A stretch of 64,000 nt of DNA from Bimastos eiseni (lineage: Eukaryota; Annelida; Clitellata; Crassiclitellata; Lumbricidae). Under the pieces are notes generated by a model. It did not search any database and had not been told where the DNA came from. It worked only from the letters and a program-made list of their open reading frames with translations. Position numbers and translations under genes: made by a program. This document shows, in pieces, positions 1-10,717 of the stretch (position 1 is its first letter; each line of letters opens with the position of its first letter). The DNA is taken from contig OY365810.1 in NCBI GenBank assembly GCA_959347315.1, positions 15,374,404-15,438,403 on the forward strand, in the 5' to 3' direction.

Positions 1-578
1 TAATAAAAATAATAATAAATTATAAAAATAGTAATAACAATAACTATAATACTAATAATGATAATTGGCCATTCCAGAACAATGTTCCCTAAATTCTACT
101 GTCCTGAGGAATCATAATTATGTATCCTGTAAAAATAATAAAATATGTGCCACAATTGCTCATCTTAGCCTTGGGACGTAATACGCTTAGGTTAGAAACA
201 CATTGCAATTATAATGAGAAAAGCAAAACATTTCCATTACAATCATTAATACTAAAGTTATAAGGTTAGACCCAAGTGTCCATAACCTATATAGTAGCGT
301 CATTCATAATAATTATTAATATTATTAATATAAAATACCAAGACAATAGCACTCAGAATAATAGCAATACCTGTATTACAGAATGAACATAGGAAAATCA
401 CTCTAAACAATGTGACCAAAGTATTGACCTTGCCAACGTCAATTCATAAGACAAAGAATGTATTGGTTAATTCAGACATGCTTTAGTTTTGCAAGATTCT
501 CTGATTACATTGTTACTCTAGACCACAATCCCCGCACTACATTGTGACGTCTTCCACCGCAATCTCCAGCTCTTCCTC
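1..578. other. 3' flank of SAXO, no gene seen
   Basis: This is AT-rich sequence beyond the SAXO stop codon, with a short AAT/ATA-rich start. I see no coding frame or recognisable element. It probably holds the SAXO 3'UTR, but I could not assign a poly(A) signal with confidence. Confidence 0.4.
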
Positions 579-1552
579 TTATGCCGGAGTGCTGTGCTTT
601 GCCAAGGTTGCATTATACTGAGCCATGGACTGCAGGTCATACCACTTGTGCCCTACAGAGTCCTGCTCCCTGTATGTGTACCCAACATCATGACCGGCCT
701 CAATCAGAGGTATAGGGCACGGAGGCACTCTCTTCTTGGTATACTCTTTCTTGTACTCTGTTCCATCCTCAAGCGGAGCATTGCTCGAATAGCCGAGGTC
801 TATCGGCTTCATGCTCACTGCTTTTGTGCCCTGGTGTTGTACGTAGTCACGCTGGTACGTTGGCATACCATCAAACGGAGCTTCGTTTGGTATGTATGGT
901 TCCTTGACATGCTTTTGTCGATCAGCCAGGCCCCACTTCTGGTACTCCATCTGGTAGTTGGTCGTTCCGTCGAACTTTCCAGTCGTCTTCCTTGCCTCCT
1001 GCGGCCGCATCATTGGCTGCCTGTCCATTGCCTTCTCCACGTAATCCATGTGCGTTGTGGTGTTCATGTCCATTTCCCCTTCTGGCTTCCGGTAGACATC
1101 CTGTTCCCTGAGCCGCGGTTTCTCCACGGCCCACGGAACGTAATCCGCTTTCTGGGTCGTGTCTCCCTCAAAAGGAGCAGTGGATCTGTATGGAGTTAAA
1201 TCCGGTTTACAGCTCTGTGCCTTTCCAACTTCCTTCGGAGTGAAGTCCTTCCGGTAGTGGGAGAGGTCGTCGAGCGGGGCCTCGTTCGGCTTCCAGATTT
1301 GTTTTTCTTTGACCTCGCGTGGTTGCAGAGGGTGCTTGATATAGCTCTGCTTGTAATCAGTGTTGTCATCAAAAGGCTGATCCGAGACACGTGCTGCCTC
1401 CCTCGGCTTCATACTCTGACGCTGCGCCCCTTGGTGCTGGATGAAGTCTGCCTGGTAGTTCGTGTTTCCGTCGAACGGCGCGGTTGGTGGCTGGTAGTTG
1501 TAATCTGCAGTCACCCTCTCACGAGGCTGTAGTCCCCACTTTCGATAATCCG
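579..1552 (-). CDS. SAXO: SAXO exon 5 (terminal exon)
   Basis: This 974-base exon holds most of the microtubule-binding repeats: APFDGNTNYQADF, QPFDDNTDYKQSY, APLDDLSHYRKDF, APFEGDTTQKADY, GEMDMNTTTHMDY, GKFDGTTNYQMEY, APFDGMPTYQRDY and APLEDGTEYKKEY. It ends with the family tail and a TAA at 579-581. The upstream ATG that reads MLSFIADYRKWG is intronic; the exon begins after the ttttatag acceptor. Confidence 0.95.
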
Positions 1553-4500
1553 CTATAAAAGACAACATAATTGTAATAATTTGATAGCGAACTCCTTATG
1601 CTGTTCAGAAGTGTACATTGAAATTTGTTTGCCATTGAGAGAGTCAATAGTAGGCCAAGAGAGATACGTTTTCAGTTTAGAGCAAAGGACAGCGTTGGTA
1701 AGAGAATTGCAGACATCCAAAGTCATTTCAAGGTCAAATGTCAAAATCGAGGAAAATAACCATAATACAGAATAACCCAGATGAAAACAACATTGGGATG
1801 AGTTTCTCTTGATTTTAATTTTATGACCTTGATATGATCGTTGATTGTGTGAGTGAGTCATTTACTACTATGTCTTCATGAATGCAGCTCTTATTGGCTT
1901 GAGCAAATTAGATAAAAGAGTTACCTGAACAAACAATATCTGGCTGAGCAATGACCATTTTAACAAATTTTCCTCAGAAAATGACCTTTATGACCCTAAA
2001 ATAACCCTGGATCATCTTGTATTTAGTGGCCTTGTTTGTTATCAGAATGAGAAATACAAGAAAGAATTAGCCAATTTCAACAATTATTGGCTGAAATCAG
2101 ACCATTTTTCTCTGATTTTACTAGACTTAATTTTTCCTTACATCGAAATGACCTTGACTCACCACGGCTTTATTGTCAATATTATTCCTCAAAGAAAGAA
2201 ATAGAACAAAAGAGGTATCATCCAAATCGGACTCTTTGTTTATTTTTTTTATCAAAAGTGTAAATTGAGAATGACCCGTCTACAGTCCAGGTAATTAATC
2301 AAAGGGATCAATGATTCTGACTATTAAGAGCATGTGTCGATGGAGCGGAGCTCCACTTCTCTATAAAATAGATTCTGTTCTCTTTCAATCATAACTGTTA
2401 CAACGAAAAATACCTTTAACTACACAATAACTGACAGCAAAGGAACATAGGCTGGATCTAAAGCTATATTATACTCTACCTTGGTAGGTTGGTTCGCCTT
2501 CGAACTTTCCAGGGACCTTTCGTATATCGTCTCTTCGGATGGGTTTCACTGGCTCAAATGGTTTCTCTGAGAACAGAAAACAGTTCAAGTGATAAGACTG
2601 TTGATTTCGATGCCTATCTCCACTTATTTCAAATAGTACTAAAGCGCTGTTATCGTAGTCAGTCAGTTTGTCACGCAGTACAAGTATTCTTTTGTTGCCT
2701 GTCTGTCTCATTGTGTTTGAATCATCACTTGGTCCGTCTGTTAATATAAGAGAAGACCAATCCCTTAGGCTAACCTGAGAGGCAGAGGTTTTGCAAGGAG
2801 AGACATCTTTCTCTTACTTTGCTCACTATAACCGAGTTGGGTAGGTGGCACAGGTGCAGCCCTGGTGTGCATTCTAACCCTCTCATATGACATTCAGCAA
2901 GCGAACCACTACACTACTGAGCACCAAGTCTGTCATTATAGCCTACCTAGAATTGTAACTATGAGCCCAATTTTACAACAGCAATTAACATTATCATCAG
3001 TGGACCAATTGAGCTTCTACTAAGGTGCTTTACAGAGTCAGTTCATTGGTTATAAGTTTATCGATGGAGTCTGTCTGTCTTTCTTTAAAAACTCAAGATG
3101 TCATGGACTTCTCAATACCTTCCTTGTCTCTTTATATCATCCTTCTTCTCTGTCTGCACAGCTTTCCATTCTTTCTGCATACGTTTCTCTATCTTCCGTA
3201 TGCTGCCTAATTATAATAATCATATTTTTCTCTTTTTTTCTGTCACCAAACCGAGAAAAATTCGTTGGGCACAGATGAGTCGCATGTGAATTCTACACTG
3301 GCCCAATGACTGGGTCTATATATGTTCTGATTTCAAGAACTCTTATATTTACTTGTGAATTCCATGTGATAGTTGGTATTCATATCCATTTCTCCCTCTG
3401 GTGCTTTGTAAGCATCACCATGGTGACGATATGGATTCTCCAGCGGATGTGGGATGTAGTCAACTCTGTCAGTGTGATAACAAATAAAAATTTTACACTT
3501 CATTTTGTGAATTCCGAGACTTTTTCTTTTCACTGCACAAAAAGTTTACAAATTTTATGTATGAACCATGCATTATATTGAATTGGTATCTAACACAAAT
3601 TAAATTAATTAGGCCTACAGGTAAAATTAAACTACTTTATTTTGAAGGACTATCTCAAAGTTATAGACCTTACATGAGTTTAATCAGGCCTTAATGTGCT
3701 TGAACTGCCAAGTAGCTTGTTGTTTTGTAGGAAGTTTATAGAAAGACATGTGATCAACTCAGCTAAAACATCAGCATTTTTGATCACTGGTTTGGTTAGG
3801 CATACATAGGTCTACTGTAGCATATATAAACGGTTTGACCTATTTGAAGCTAATCATAATCGTAAACTCACAAATGTGAGGTTGTGGGAACTAGCTTATT
3901 CACAGGCATTATAAGCATGCATTAGACCATAATATGGTTGTATCATGACACCTTACCTAGTTATGTCAAATCTGCTCGACTGCTCGTTCCTTACGTCGCA
4001 AAAACTAAAACCTAGCAAAGATCTACTGAACCTTGCCAATTTGAATGTCATGCTTCATAAGATTTATCTCCATATCAATGGACTTACTTGTGAGTGGTGA
4101 GATCGTCCATTGGTCCATTGTTAGCGACTGGTTTGTCCTTTGGTTTGAAGCTCTTCTGAAGTTCAATCGGATGCTGTATGTAAGTGTTTGCATACTCAGA
4201 GAAGGTGCATGGCTGGGGACTGGACACCACAGCACGCGGATTGTGCGGACATCTGTGGCGCCTGCATAGAATACAAGACAACATGAAATCAGAATTAATG
4301 TGTTGCACCAGTGTTGGCTTAATTAATAAGAGATTCGAATCTCAGCTAATTATCTTGTACATTTTACATTTACACAATTATATACCCTTAAAATCTGATA
4401 CAAGGGAATAATGAAGACACGTTGACAACACCCACCTGGATTCCGTTCCTGAGCGTCGCCACAGGGTTCAAAGGGGGGGAACAGCAGTATATTATCCTGC

Positions 4501-5011
4501 TCAGGATGGATCTTTGGGGGTTTCACATTTTCTTCTATTAGTCTTGATCCACGATCAGTTATTAGCTGCAAACTTTCAGAGTTTCTACTCTTTCAACAAA
4601 GAGTGCGTGAAATCAGAACCGACAGCAGTCCTTAGGATCACACACCCAGCTATGTGGAGTCTAACAAAGGTTCGTTAGCCCAATCTCTGCCTAGATTAGG
4701 ACATGTCTAAGCAAATCTGGCAAGTGGGGAGGAGGCAAGAATCACCATTGATTGCAACAACCACACTTTAGCTCCAGCATGAGCACAAGGACGAATACAC
4801 CATGTTTAAGATTAAATCCACATGGTGCCAGTGTTATCACCATGACACCCGATACAAAATTTTGTGAATCCATGGTTATAAACGAATCGTAGGTCATTGA
4901 TGTTGCCAATGGTTTCTGAAACAAGTCTAATATATGAGGCCGAGAGCCAACGACATTTTGCGATATTACTTACCCGCATGTACAGATCTGGCAAATACAT
5001 CTCTTCGTCAT
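579..5011 (-). CDS. SAXO: SAXO (FAM154) family stabilizer of axonemal microtubules, five exons
   Basis: I assembled this gene from exons 4974-5011, 4088-4261, 3353-3465, 2480-2566 and 579-1552. All junctions are GT-AG and the phases agree, giving 1386 bases (461 residues plus stop), close to the length I recall for human SAXO1 (about 474). The N-terminus MTKRCICQICTCG followed by RHRCPHNP is the cysteine-rich family signature. It is followed by about eleven copies of the Mn microtubule-binding module, pattern PFDGNTNYQADY, for example GPMDDLTTHKVDY, GEMDMNTNYHMEF and APFDGMPTYQRDY. The C-terminus GYTYREQDSVGHKWY resembles the family tail GYTFEEVDALGHR. Known SAXO proteins bind and stabilise microtubules of cilia, flagella and centrioles. 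X-box-like sites just upstream fit ciliary regulation. SAXO1 and SAXO2 orthology cannot be separated by eye. Confidence 0.93.
2480..2566 (-). CDS. SAXO: SAXO exon 4
   Basis: It reads KPFEPVKPIRRDDIRKVPG and then KFEGEPTYQ, the start of an Mn module completed by the next exon (ADYRKWG). The acceptor is tgttctcag and the donor is CCAAG|GTAGAGT. Phase is 1 in and 1 out. Confidence 0.9.
2835..2932 (-). repeat. tRNA-derived SINE fragment in SAXO intron 3
   Basis: On the minus strand TAGTGTAGTGG fits the pol III A box TRGYNNANNNG. About 35 bases on, GGGTTAGAATG resembles a weak B box. The arrangement suggests a decayed tRNA-like SINE head inside the intron between SAXO exons 3 and 4. Confidence 0.45.
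3353..3465 (-). CDS. SAXO: SAXO exon 3
   Basis: It reads VDYIPHPLENPYRHHGDAY, then APEGEMDMNTNYHMEFT, an Mn module. The acceptor is cactgacag and the donor is ACAA|GTAAAT. Phase 2 in and phase 1 out agree with the flanking exons. Confidence 0.88.
4088..4261 (-). CDS. SAXO: SAXO exon 2
   Basis: The acceptor is tctatgcag and the donor is CACAA|GTAAGT. The exon starts with RHRCPHNP, completing the cysteine-rich head, and contains SEYANTYIQHP, SFKPKDKP and the first Mn module GPMDDLTTHK. It enters in phase 2 and leaves in phase 2, matching its neighbours. Confidence 0.92.
4974..5011 (-). CDS. SAXO: SAXO exon 1 (38-base start exon)
   Basis: The start ATG is at 5011 and the exon reads MTKRCICQICTCG, then splices at GG|GTAAGT in phase 2. 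The C-x-C-x-x-C-x-C spacing matches the conserved SAXO N-terminus (human begins MKTKCICELCSCG, from memory). The exon is too short to stand out as an open frame. Other candidate start exons at about 4350-4570 and 4742-4924 lack this signature. Confidence 0.9.
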
Positions 5012-5164
5012 GTTTCACGCTCTGACTTCTATAGCGCAAGTATTTCACAATAATATTATACACGGATAATAAATCACTATTCTTCTTGTCTTCCAGTTGA
5101 TAGACTTCGTACTTCTAAGCAATTTCTGTTCTCACTCGCGCTGCTGGAAAACAAGTGTTTAGCC

Positions 5165-5177
5165 GTTGCTAGGCGAC
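5165..5177. promoter_or_regulatory. X-box-like RFX site upstream of SAXO
   Basis: GTTGCTAGGCGAC matches the X-box consensus RYYNYY-N-RRNRAC at every position. It lies about 155 bases upstream of the SAXO start codon. RFX factors bind X-boxes in promoters of ciliary genes, so the position and the gene's function agree. Binding is inferred. Confidence 0.6.
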
Positions 5178-5246
5178 TTGGCCAGCCGCCTAAGAGGAAG
5201 ACCAGCCAATCATTTTTAAGTCTCGAGGTCACGTGGTGATATCATC

Positions 5247-5260
5247 GTTGCCATGGCAGT
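5247..5260. promoter_or_regulatory. second X-box-like site upstream of SAXO
   Basis: GTTGCCATGGCAGT is the ideal palindromic X-box GTTGCCATGGCAAC with the last two bases changed. It is 70 bases further upstream than the first site, in a locally GC-richer stretch (about 5150-5290) that probably holds the promoter. Confidence 0.5.
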
Positions 5261-5487
5261 AGCGATGCAACGCACTTGGCTTTCGAGGTGGATCCAGTGT
5301 TCCGTTAATACCAATGACTATTTTCCTACACTCTCATAAAAAGATATACACATATACAGCAATTTGCAACTGACCGTTGTCTGCTGTCGCCTAGATTTTG
5401 GAGTTGTTGTCAAGTGTTGTACAGGCTACAGCACCATGAAGCCTAATTAGGCCTATATCGTTCCAAACACAAACACAACACGCGCGT

Positions 5488-5637
<150 letters not shown>

Positions 5638-5639
5638 AC

Positions 5640-6965
5640 ACCTCGGTCTGTTAGTTCAAAAGCCGAGAATTAAATCGTCACCTAGGGCTGTCACCGGCTT
5701 GCTGTCTGAAAAAATATAAGAACAAAGTTTGACTGACAGAGGATCTCGGAGGGAAAGTAGCAGAGGAGCTGTAAGCTCGTTTTTTAAACTGATATGAGGT
5801 TGGAAAGTGAAAGAGTGCATGGATCAAAGTATGAATTAAATTTGGGTTCTACGATTTAAAATTGAGAGCCTGCTGGAATATTGTGCTATAATAAAGAAAG
5901 ATTAAGACGTGCAAATGAGAATCTCTCAATGACAATTAATCAATACTAAATTTGCCGTATAGATCGTATATGCGGTGAGCCATTTGTTGATACCCATTGC
6001 ATTAGACACAGGTGCAATAGGAATATAAGACGGTAATTGCAACATTCATATGGTCATACATTTAAGCTTACTTTATTTATGTGATATAAATCACTCAGAT
6101 CAAGTAGTAATGAAAGCAAGAGAAGTGATCTTAATGGCTACTTAAGTGGCTTCACAAACTAAATCTTCAATGATCTATTGATAACCGCATTGATAAGACA
6201 ATGTCAGAGCATAGAATTGATTGTGCCATATGTCAGTTTAACATCCGTTCAAAATAAATGCGCATCCTAATATTTTCTACCTTATTGTTAAGAGTTATGG
6301 CCTAATGATTGGGAAAATGGCCAGATGTGGACTATCAAAAGCAGATGCAAGACTGTATATTGTATCCTAGATTCTGTATTAGTGCTTGTCTGAATGTGTG
6401 CAATGAGTGTATGTGTGTGTGTGTGTGTTGTGACCCTGTATAGACCTGAAATGCATGCATGTAGGTCAATGTATGTTGGTTGAAGGCAAGTCTGTAACTA
6501 TATATATGCCAGGAATGCCCAGGATATAATAATGTTATGTGTGTATGCATTGTGGTGTGATTGTATATGCAGAAATTATCTGACGTATAAATGTATAAGG
6601 CATCTTGTTCGGTTCCATGTTACAAGTCATCTGACCTTACAGTGCTAAATAATAACAGCAGTATTACAAAGCCCTGATCTCGCTTCACTGGTATCAATGC
6701 AAAAATGGACATTAGGATAAAATGTATAGGACTGCTCATCCTCCACTTCTTTATAGCATTGTATAGTTGTATTATTTTCAAAATCAGACAAAGCTGTTGG
6801 GAGTATACAATATAAATTATGGGCCAATTGATTAGGATTTTGTCGTCTTACAAATACATTCATCATTTAGTTTACATAGGTTAAAATAGAGTCAAAGCAA
6901 CAAATCACGTTTTAAACGGTTTTGTTGTTAGGATTCTGAATGAGTTTGGAAGCCCTACAGACACT
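5640..6965. other. intergenic stretch, no gene seen
   Basis: AT-rich unique-looking sequence between the CA tract and the large minisatellite. It contains a short (TG)n run near 6413 and no coding frame I can support. Confidence 0.4.
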
Positions 6966-9900
6966 GGTGATCTGTTTCTGCAACCCAGTCCTGATCTGTT
7001 TCTGCAACCCAGTCCTGATCTGTTCCTGTAACCTAGTCCTGATCTGTTTCTGTAACCCAGTCCTGATCTGTTCCTGCAACCCAGTCCTGATCTGTTTCTG
7101 CAACCCAGTCCTGATCTGTTTCTGTAACCCAGTCCTGATCTGTTCCTGTAACCCAGTCCTGATCTGTTCCTGTAACCCAGTCCTGATCTGTTTCTGCAAC
7201 CCAGTCCTGATCTGTTTCTGCAACCCAGTCTTGATCTGTTTCTGCAACCTAGTCCTGATCTGTTTCTGCAACCCAGTCCTGATCTGTTTCTGCAACCCAG
7301 TCCTGATCTGTTTCTGTAACCCAGTCCTGATCTGTTCCTGTAACCCAGTCCTGATCTGTTCCTGTAACCCAGTCCTGATCTGTTTCTGCAACCCAGTTCT
7401 GATCTGTTTCTGCAACCCAGTCCTGATCTGTTTCTGTAACCCAGTTCTGATCTGTTTCTGTAACCCAGTCCTGATCTGTTTCTGTAACCCAGTCCTGATT
7501 TGTTTCTGCAACCCAGTCCTGATCTGTTTCTGTAACCCAGTCCTGATCTGTTCCTGTAACCAAGTTCTGATCTGTTCCTGTAACCCAGTCCTGATCTGTT
7601 CCTGTAACCCAGTCCTGATCTGTTTCTGCAACCCAGTCCTGATCTGTTTTTGTAACCCAGTCTTGATCTGTTTCTGCAACCTAGTCCTGATCTGTTTCTG
7701 CAACCCAGTCCTGATCTGTTTCTGCAACCCAGTCCTGATCTGTTTCTGCAACCCAGTCCTGATCTGTTTCTGTAACCCAGTCCTGATCTGTTCCTGTAAC
7801 CCAGTCCTGATCTGTTCCTGTAACCCAGTCCTGATCTGTTTCTGCAACCCAGTTCTGATCTGTTTCTGCAACCCAGTCCTGATCTGTTTCTGTAACCCAG
7901 TCCTGATCTGTTTCTGCAACCCAGTCCTGATCTGTTTTTGTAACCCAGTCCTGATCTGTTTCTGCAACCCAGTCCTGATCTGTTTCTGTAACCCAGTCCT
8001 GATCTGTTCCTGTAACCCAGTCCTGATCTGTTTCTGCAACCCAGTCCTGATCTGTTTCTGCAACCCAGTCCTGATCTGTTCCTGTAACCCAGTCCTGATC
8101 TGTTCCTGTAACCCAGTCCTGATCTGTTCCTGTAACCCAGTCCTGATCTGTTTCTGCAACCCAGTCCTGATCTGTTTCTGCAACCCAGTCTTGATCTGTT
8201 TCTGCAACCTAGTCCTGATCTGTTTCTGCAACCCAGTCCTGATCTGTTTCTGTAACCCAGTCCTGATCTGTTTCTGCAACCCAGTCCTGATCTGTTTCTG
8301 TAACCCAGTCCTGATCTGTTCCTGTAACCCAGTCCTGATCTGTTCCTGTAACCCAGTCCTGATCTGTTTCTGCAATCCAGTCCTGATCTGTTTCTGCAAC
8401 CCAGTACTGATCTGTTTCTGCAACCCAGTCCTGATCTGTTTCTGCAACCCAGACCTGATCTGTTTCTGTAACCCAGTCCTGAACTGTTTCTGCAACCCAG
8501 TCCTGATCTGTTTCTGCAACCCAGTCCTGATCTGTTTCTGCAACCCAGACCTGATCTGTTTCTGTAACCCAGTCCTGAACTGTTTCTGCAACCCAGTCCT
8601 GATCTGTTTCTGCAACCCAGTCCTGATCTGTTTCTGCAACCCAGTCCTGATCTGTTTCTGTAACCCAGTCCTGATCTGTTTCTGCAACCCAGTCCTGATC
8701 TGTTTCTGTAACCCAGTCCTGATCTGTTCCTGTAACCCAGTCCTGATCTGTTCCTGTAACCCAGTCCTGATCTGTTCCTGTAACCCAGTCCTGATCTGTT
8801 TCTGCAACCCAGTCCTGATCTGTTTCTGCAACCCAGACCTGATCTGTTTCTGTAACCCAGTCCTGAACTGTTTCTGCAACCCAGTCCTGATCTGTTTCTG
8901 CAACCCAGACCTGATCTGTTTCTGTAACCCAGTCCTGATCTGTTCCTGTAACCCAGTCCTGATCTGTTTCTGCAATCCAGTCCTGATCTGTTTCTGCAAC
9001 CCAGTACTGATCTGTTTCTGCAACCCAGTCCTGATCTGTTTCTGCAACCCAGACCTGATCTGTTTCTGTAACCCAGTCCTGAACTGTTTCTGCAACCCAG
9101 TCCTGATCTGTTTCTGCAACCCAGACCTGATCTGTTTCTGTAACCCAGTCCTGAACTGTTTCTGCAACCCAGTCCTGATCTGTTTCTGCAACCCAGTCCT
9201 GATCTGTTTCTGTAACCCAGTCCTGATCTGTCCTGTAACCCAGTCCTGATCTGTTCTTGTAACCCAGTCCTGATCTGTTTCTGTAACCCAGTTCTGATCT
9301 GTTTCTGCAACCCAGTCCTGATCTGTTTCTGTAACCCAGTTCTGATCTGTTTCTGTAACCCAGTCCGGATCTGTTTCTGTAACCCAGTTCTGATCTGTTT
9401 CTGCAACCCAGTCCTGATCTGTTTCTGTACCCCAGTCCTGATTTGTTTCTGCAACCCAGTCCTGATCTGTTTCTGTAACCCAGTCCTGATCTGTTTCTGC
9501 AACCCAGTCCTGATCTGTTCCTGTAACCCAGTCCTGATCTGTTTCTGCAACCCAGTCCTGATCTGTTCCTGTAACCCAGTCCTGATCTGTTTCTGCAACC
9601 CAGTCCTGATCTGTTTCTGCAACCCAGTCCTGATCTGTTTCTGCAACCCAGACCTGATCTGTTTCCGTAACCCAGTCCTGATCTGTTTCTGCAACCCAGT
9701 CCTGATCTGTTTCTGCAACCCAGTCCTGATCTGTTTCTGTAACCCAGTCCTGATCTGTTCCTGTAACCCAGTCCTGATCTGTTCCTGTAACCCAGTCCTG
9801 ATCTGTTTCTGCAACCCAGTTCTGATCTGTTTCTGCAACCCAGTCCTGATCTGTTTCTGTAACCCAGTTCTGATCTGTTTCTGTAACCCAGTCCGGATCT

Positions 9901-10717
9901 GTTTCTGTAACCCAGTTCTGATCTGTTTCTGTAACCCAGTCCTGATCTGTTTCTGTAACCCAGTCCTGATTTGTTTCTGCAACCCAGTCCTGATCTGTTT
10001 CTGTAACCCAGTCCTGATCTGTTTCTGCAACCCAGACCTGATCTGTTTCTGTAACCCAGTCCTGATCTGTTTCTGCAACCCAGTCCTGATCTGTTTCTGC
10101 AACCCAGTCCTGATCTGTTTCTGTAACCCAGTCCTGATCTGTTCCTGTAACCCAGTCCTGATCTGTTTCTGCAACCCAGTTCTGATCTGTTTCTGCAACC
10201 CAGTCCTGATCTGTTTCTGTAACCCAGTTCTGATCTGTTTCTGTAACCCAGTCCTGATCTGTTTCTGTAACCCAGTTCTGATCTGTTTCTGTAACCCAGT
10301 CCTGATCTGTTTCTGTAACCCAGTCCTGATTTGTTTCTGCAACCCAGTCCTGATCTGTTTCTGTAACCCAGTCCTGATCTGTTCCTGTAACCCAGTCCTG
10401 ATCTGTTTCTGCAACCCAGTCCTGATCTGTTTCTGCAACCCAGTCCTGATCTGTTTCTGCAACCCAGTCCTGATCTGTTTCTGTAACCCAGTCCTGATCT
10501 GTTCCTGTAACCCAGTCCTGATCTGTTCCTGTAACCCAGTCCTGATCTGTTTCTGCAACCCAGTTCTGATCTGTTTTTGCAACCCAGTCCTGATCTGTTT
10601 CTGTAACCCAGTTCTGATCTGTTTCTGCAACCCAGTTCTGATCTGTTTCTGCAACCCAGTTCTGATCTGTTTCTGCAACCCAGTCCGGATCTGTTTCTGC
10701 AACCCAGTCCTAATCTT
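6966..10717. repeat. 24-bp minisatellite, about 156 copies
   Basis: The unit is 24 bases, beginning ctgatctgtttctgcaaccc. Copies vary at a few fixed places: tttctg or ttcctg, caac or taac, cctgatc or tctgatc, and rarer gaactg, cagacc and cagtac types. Because 24 is divisible by three and the unit lacks stops in most frames, long open frames appear on both strands (TGLQKQIR-type octads on minus, CNPVLICF-type on plus). A one-base deletion near 9230 switches the frames. Variant blocks recur at a distance, for example 600 bases (25 units) apart at about 8371 and 8971, so block duplications shaped the array. I do not regard it as coding. Confidence 0.97.

Noticed and set aside
4350..4571. Possible SAXO first exon (minus, MQLITDRGSRL)
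   Set aside because: Has a donor-like CCAG|GTGGGT but lacks the cysteine signature; the exon at 4974-5011 fits exactly in sequence and phase.
4742..4924. Minus frame ending KCGCCNQW, briefly considered as the SAXO N-terminus
   Set aside because: Cysteine spacing is wrong and a far better match lies at 4974-5011.
6905..10702. Open frames of 1265, 769 and 759 codons
   Set aside because: They are translations of the 24-bp minisatellite in several frames on both strands; no splice or domain support and the composition is pure repeat.
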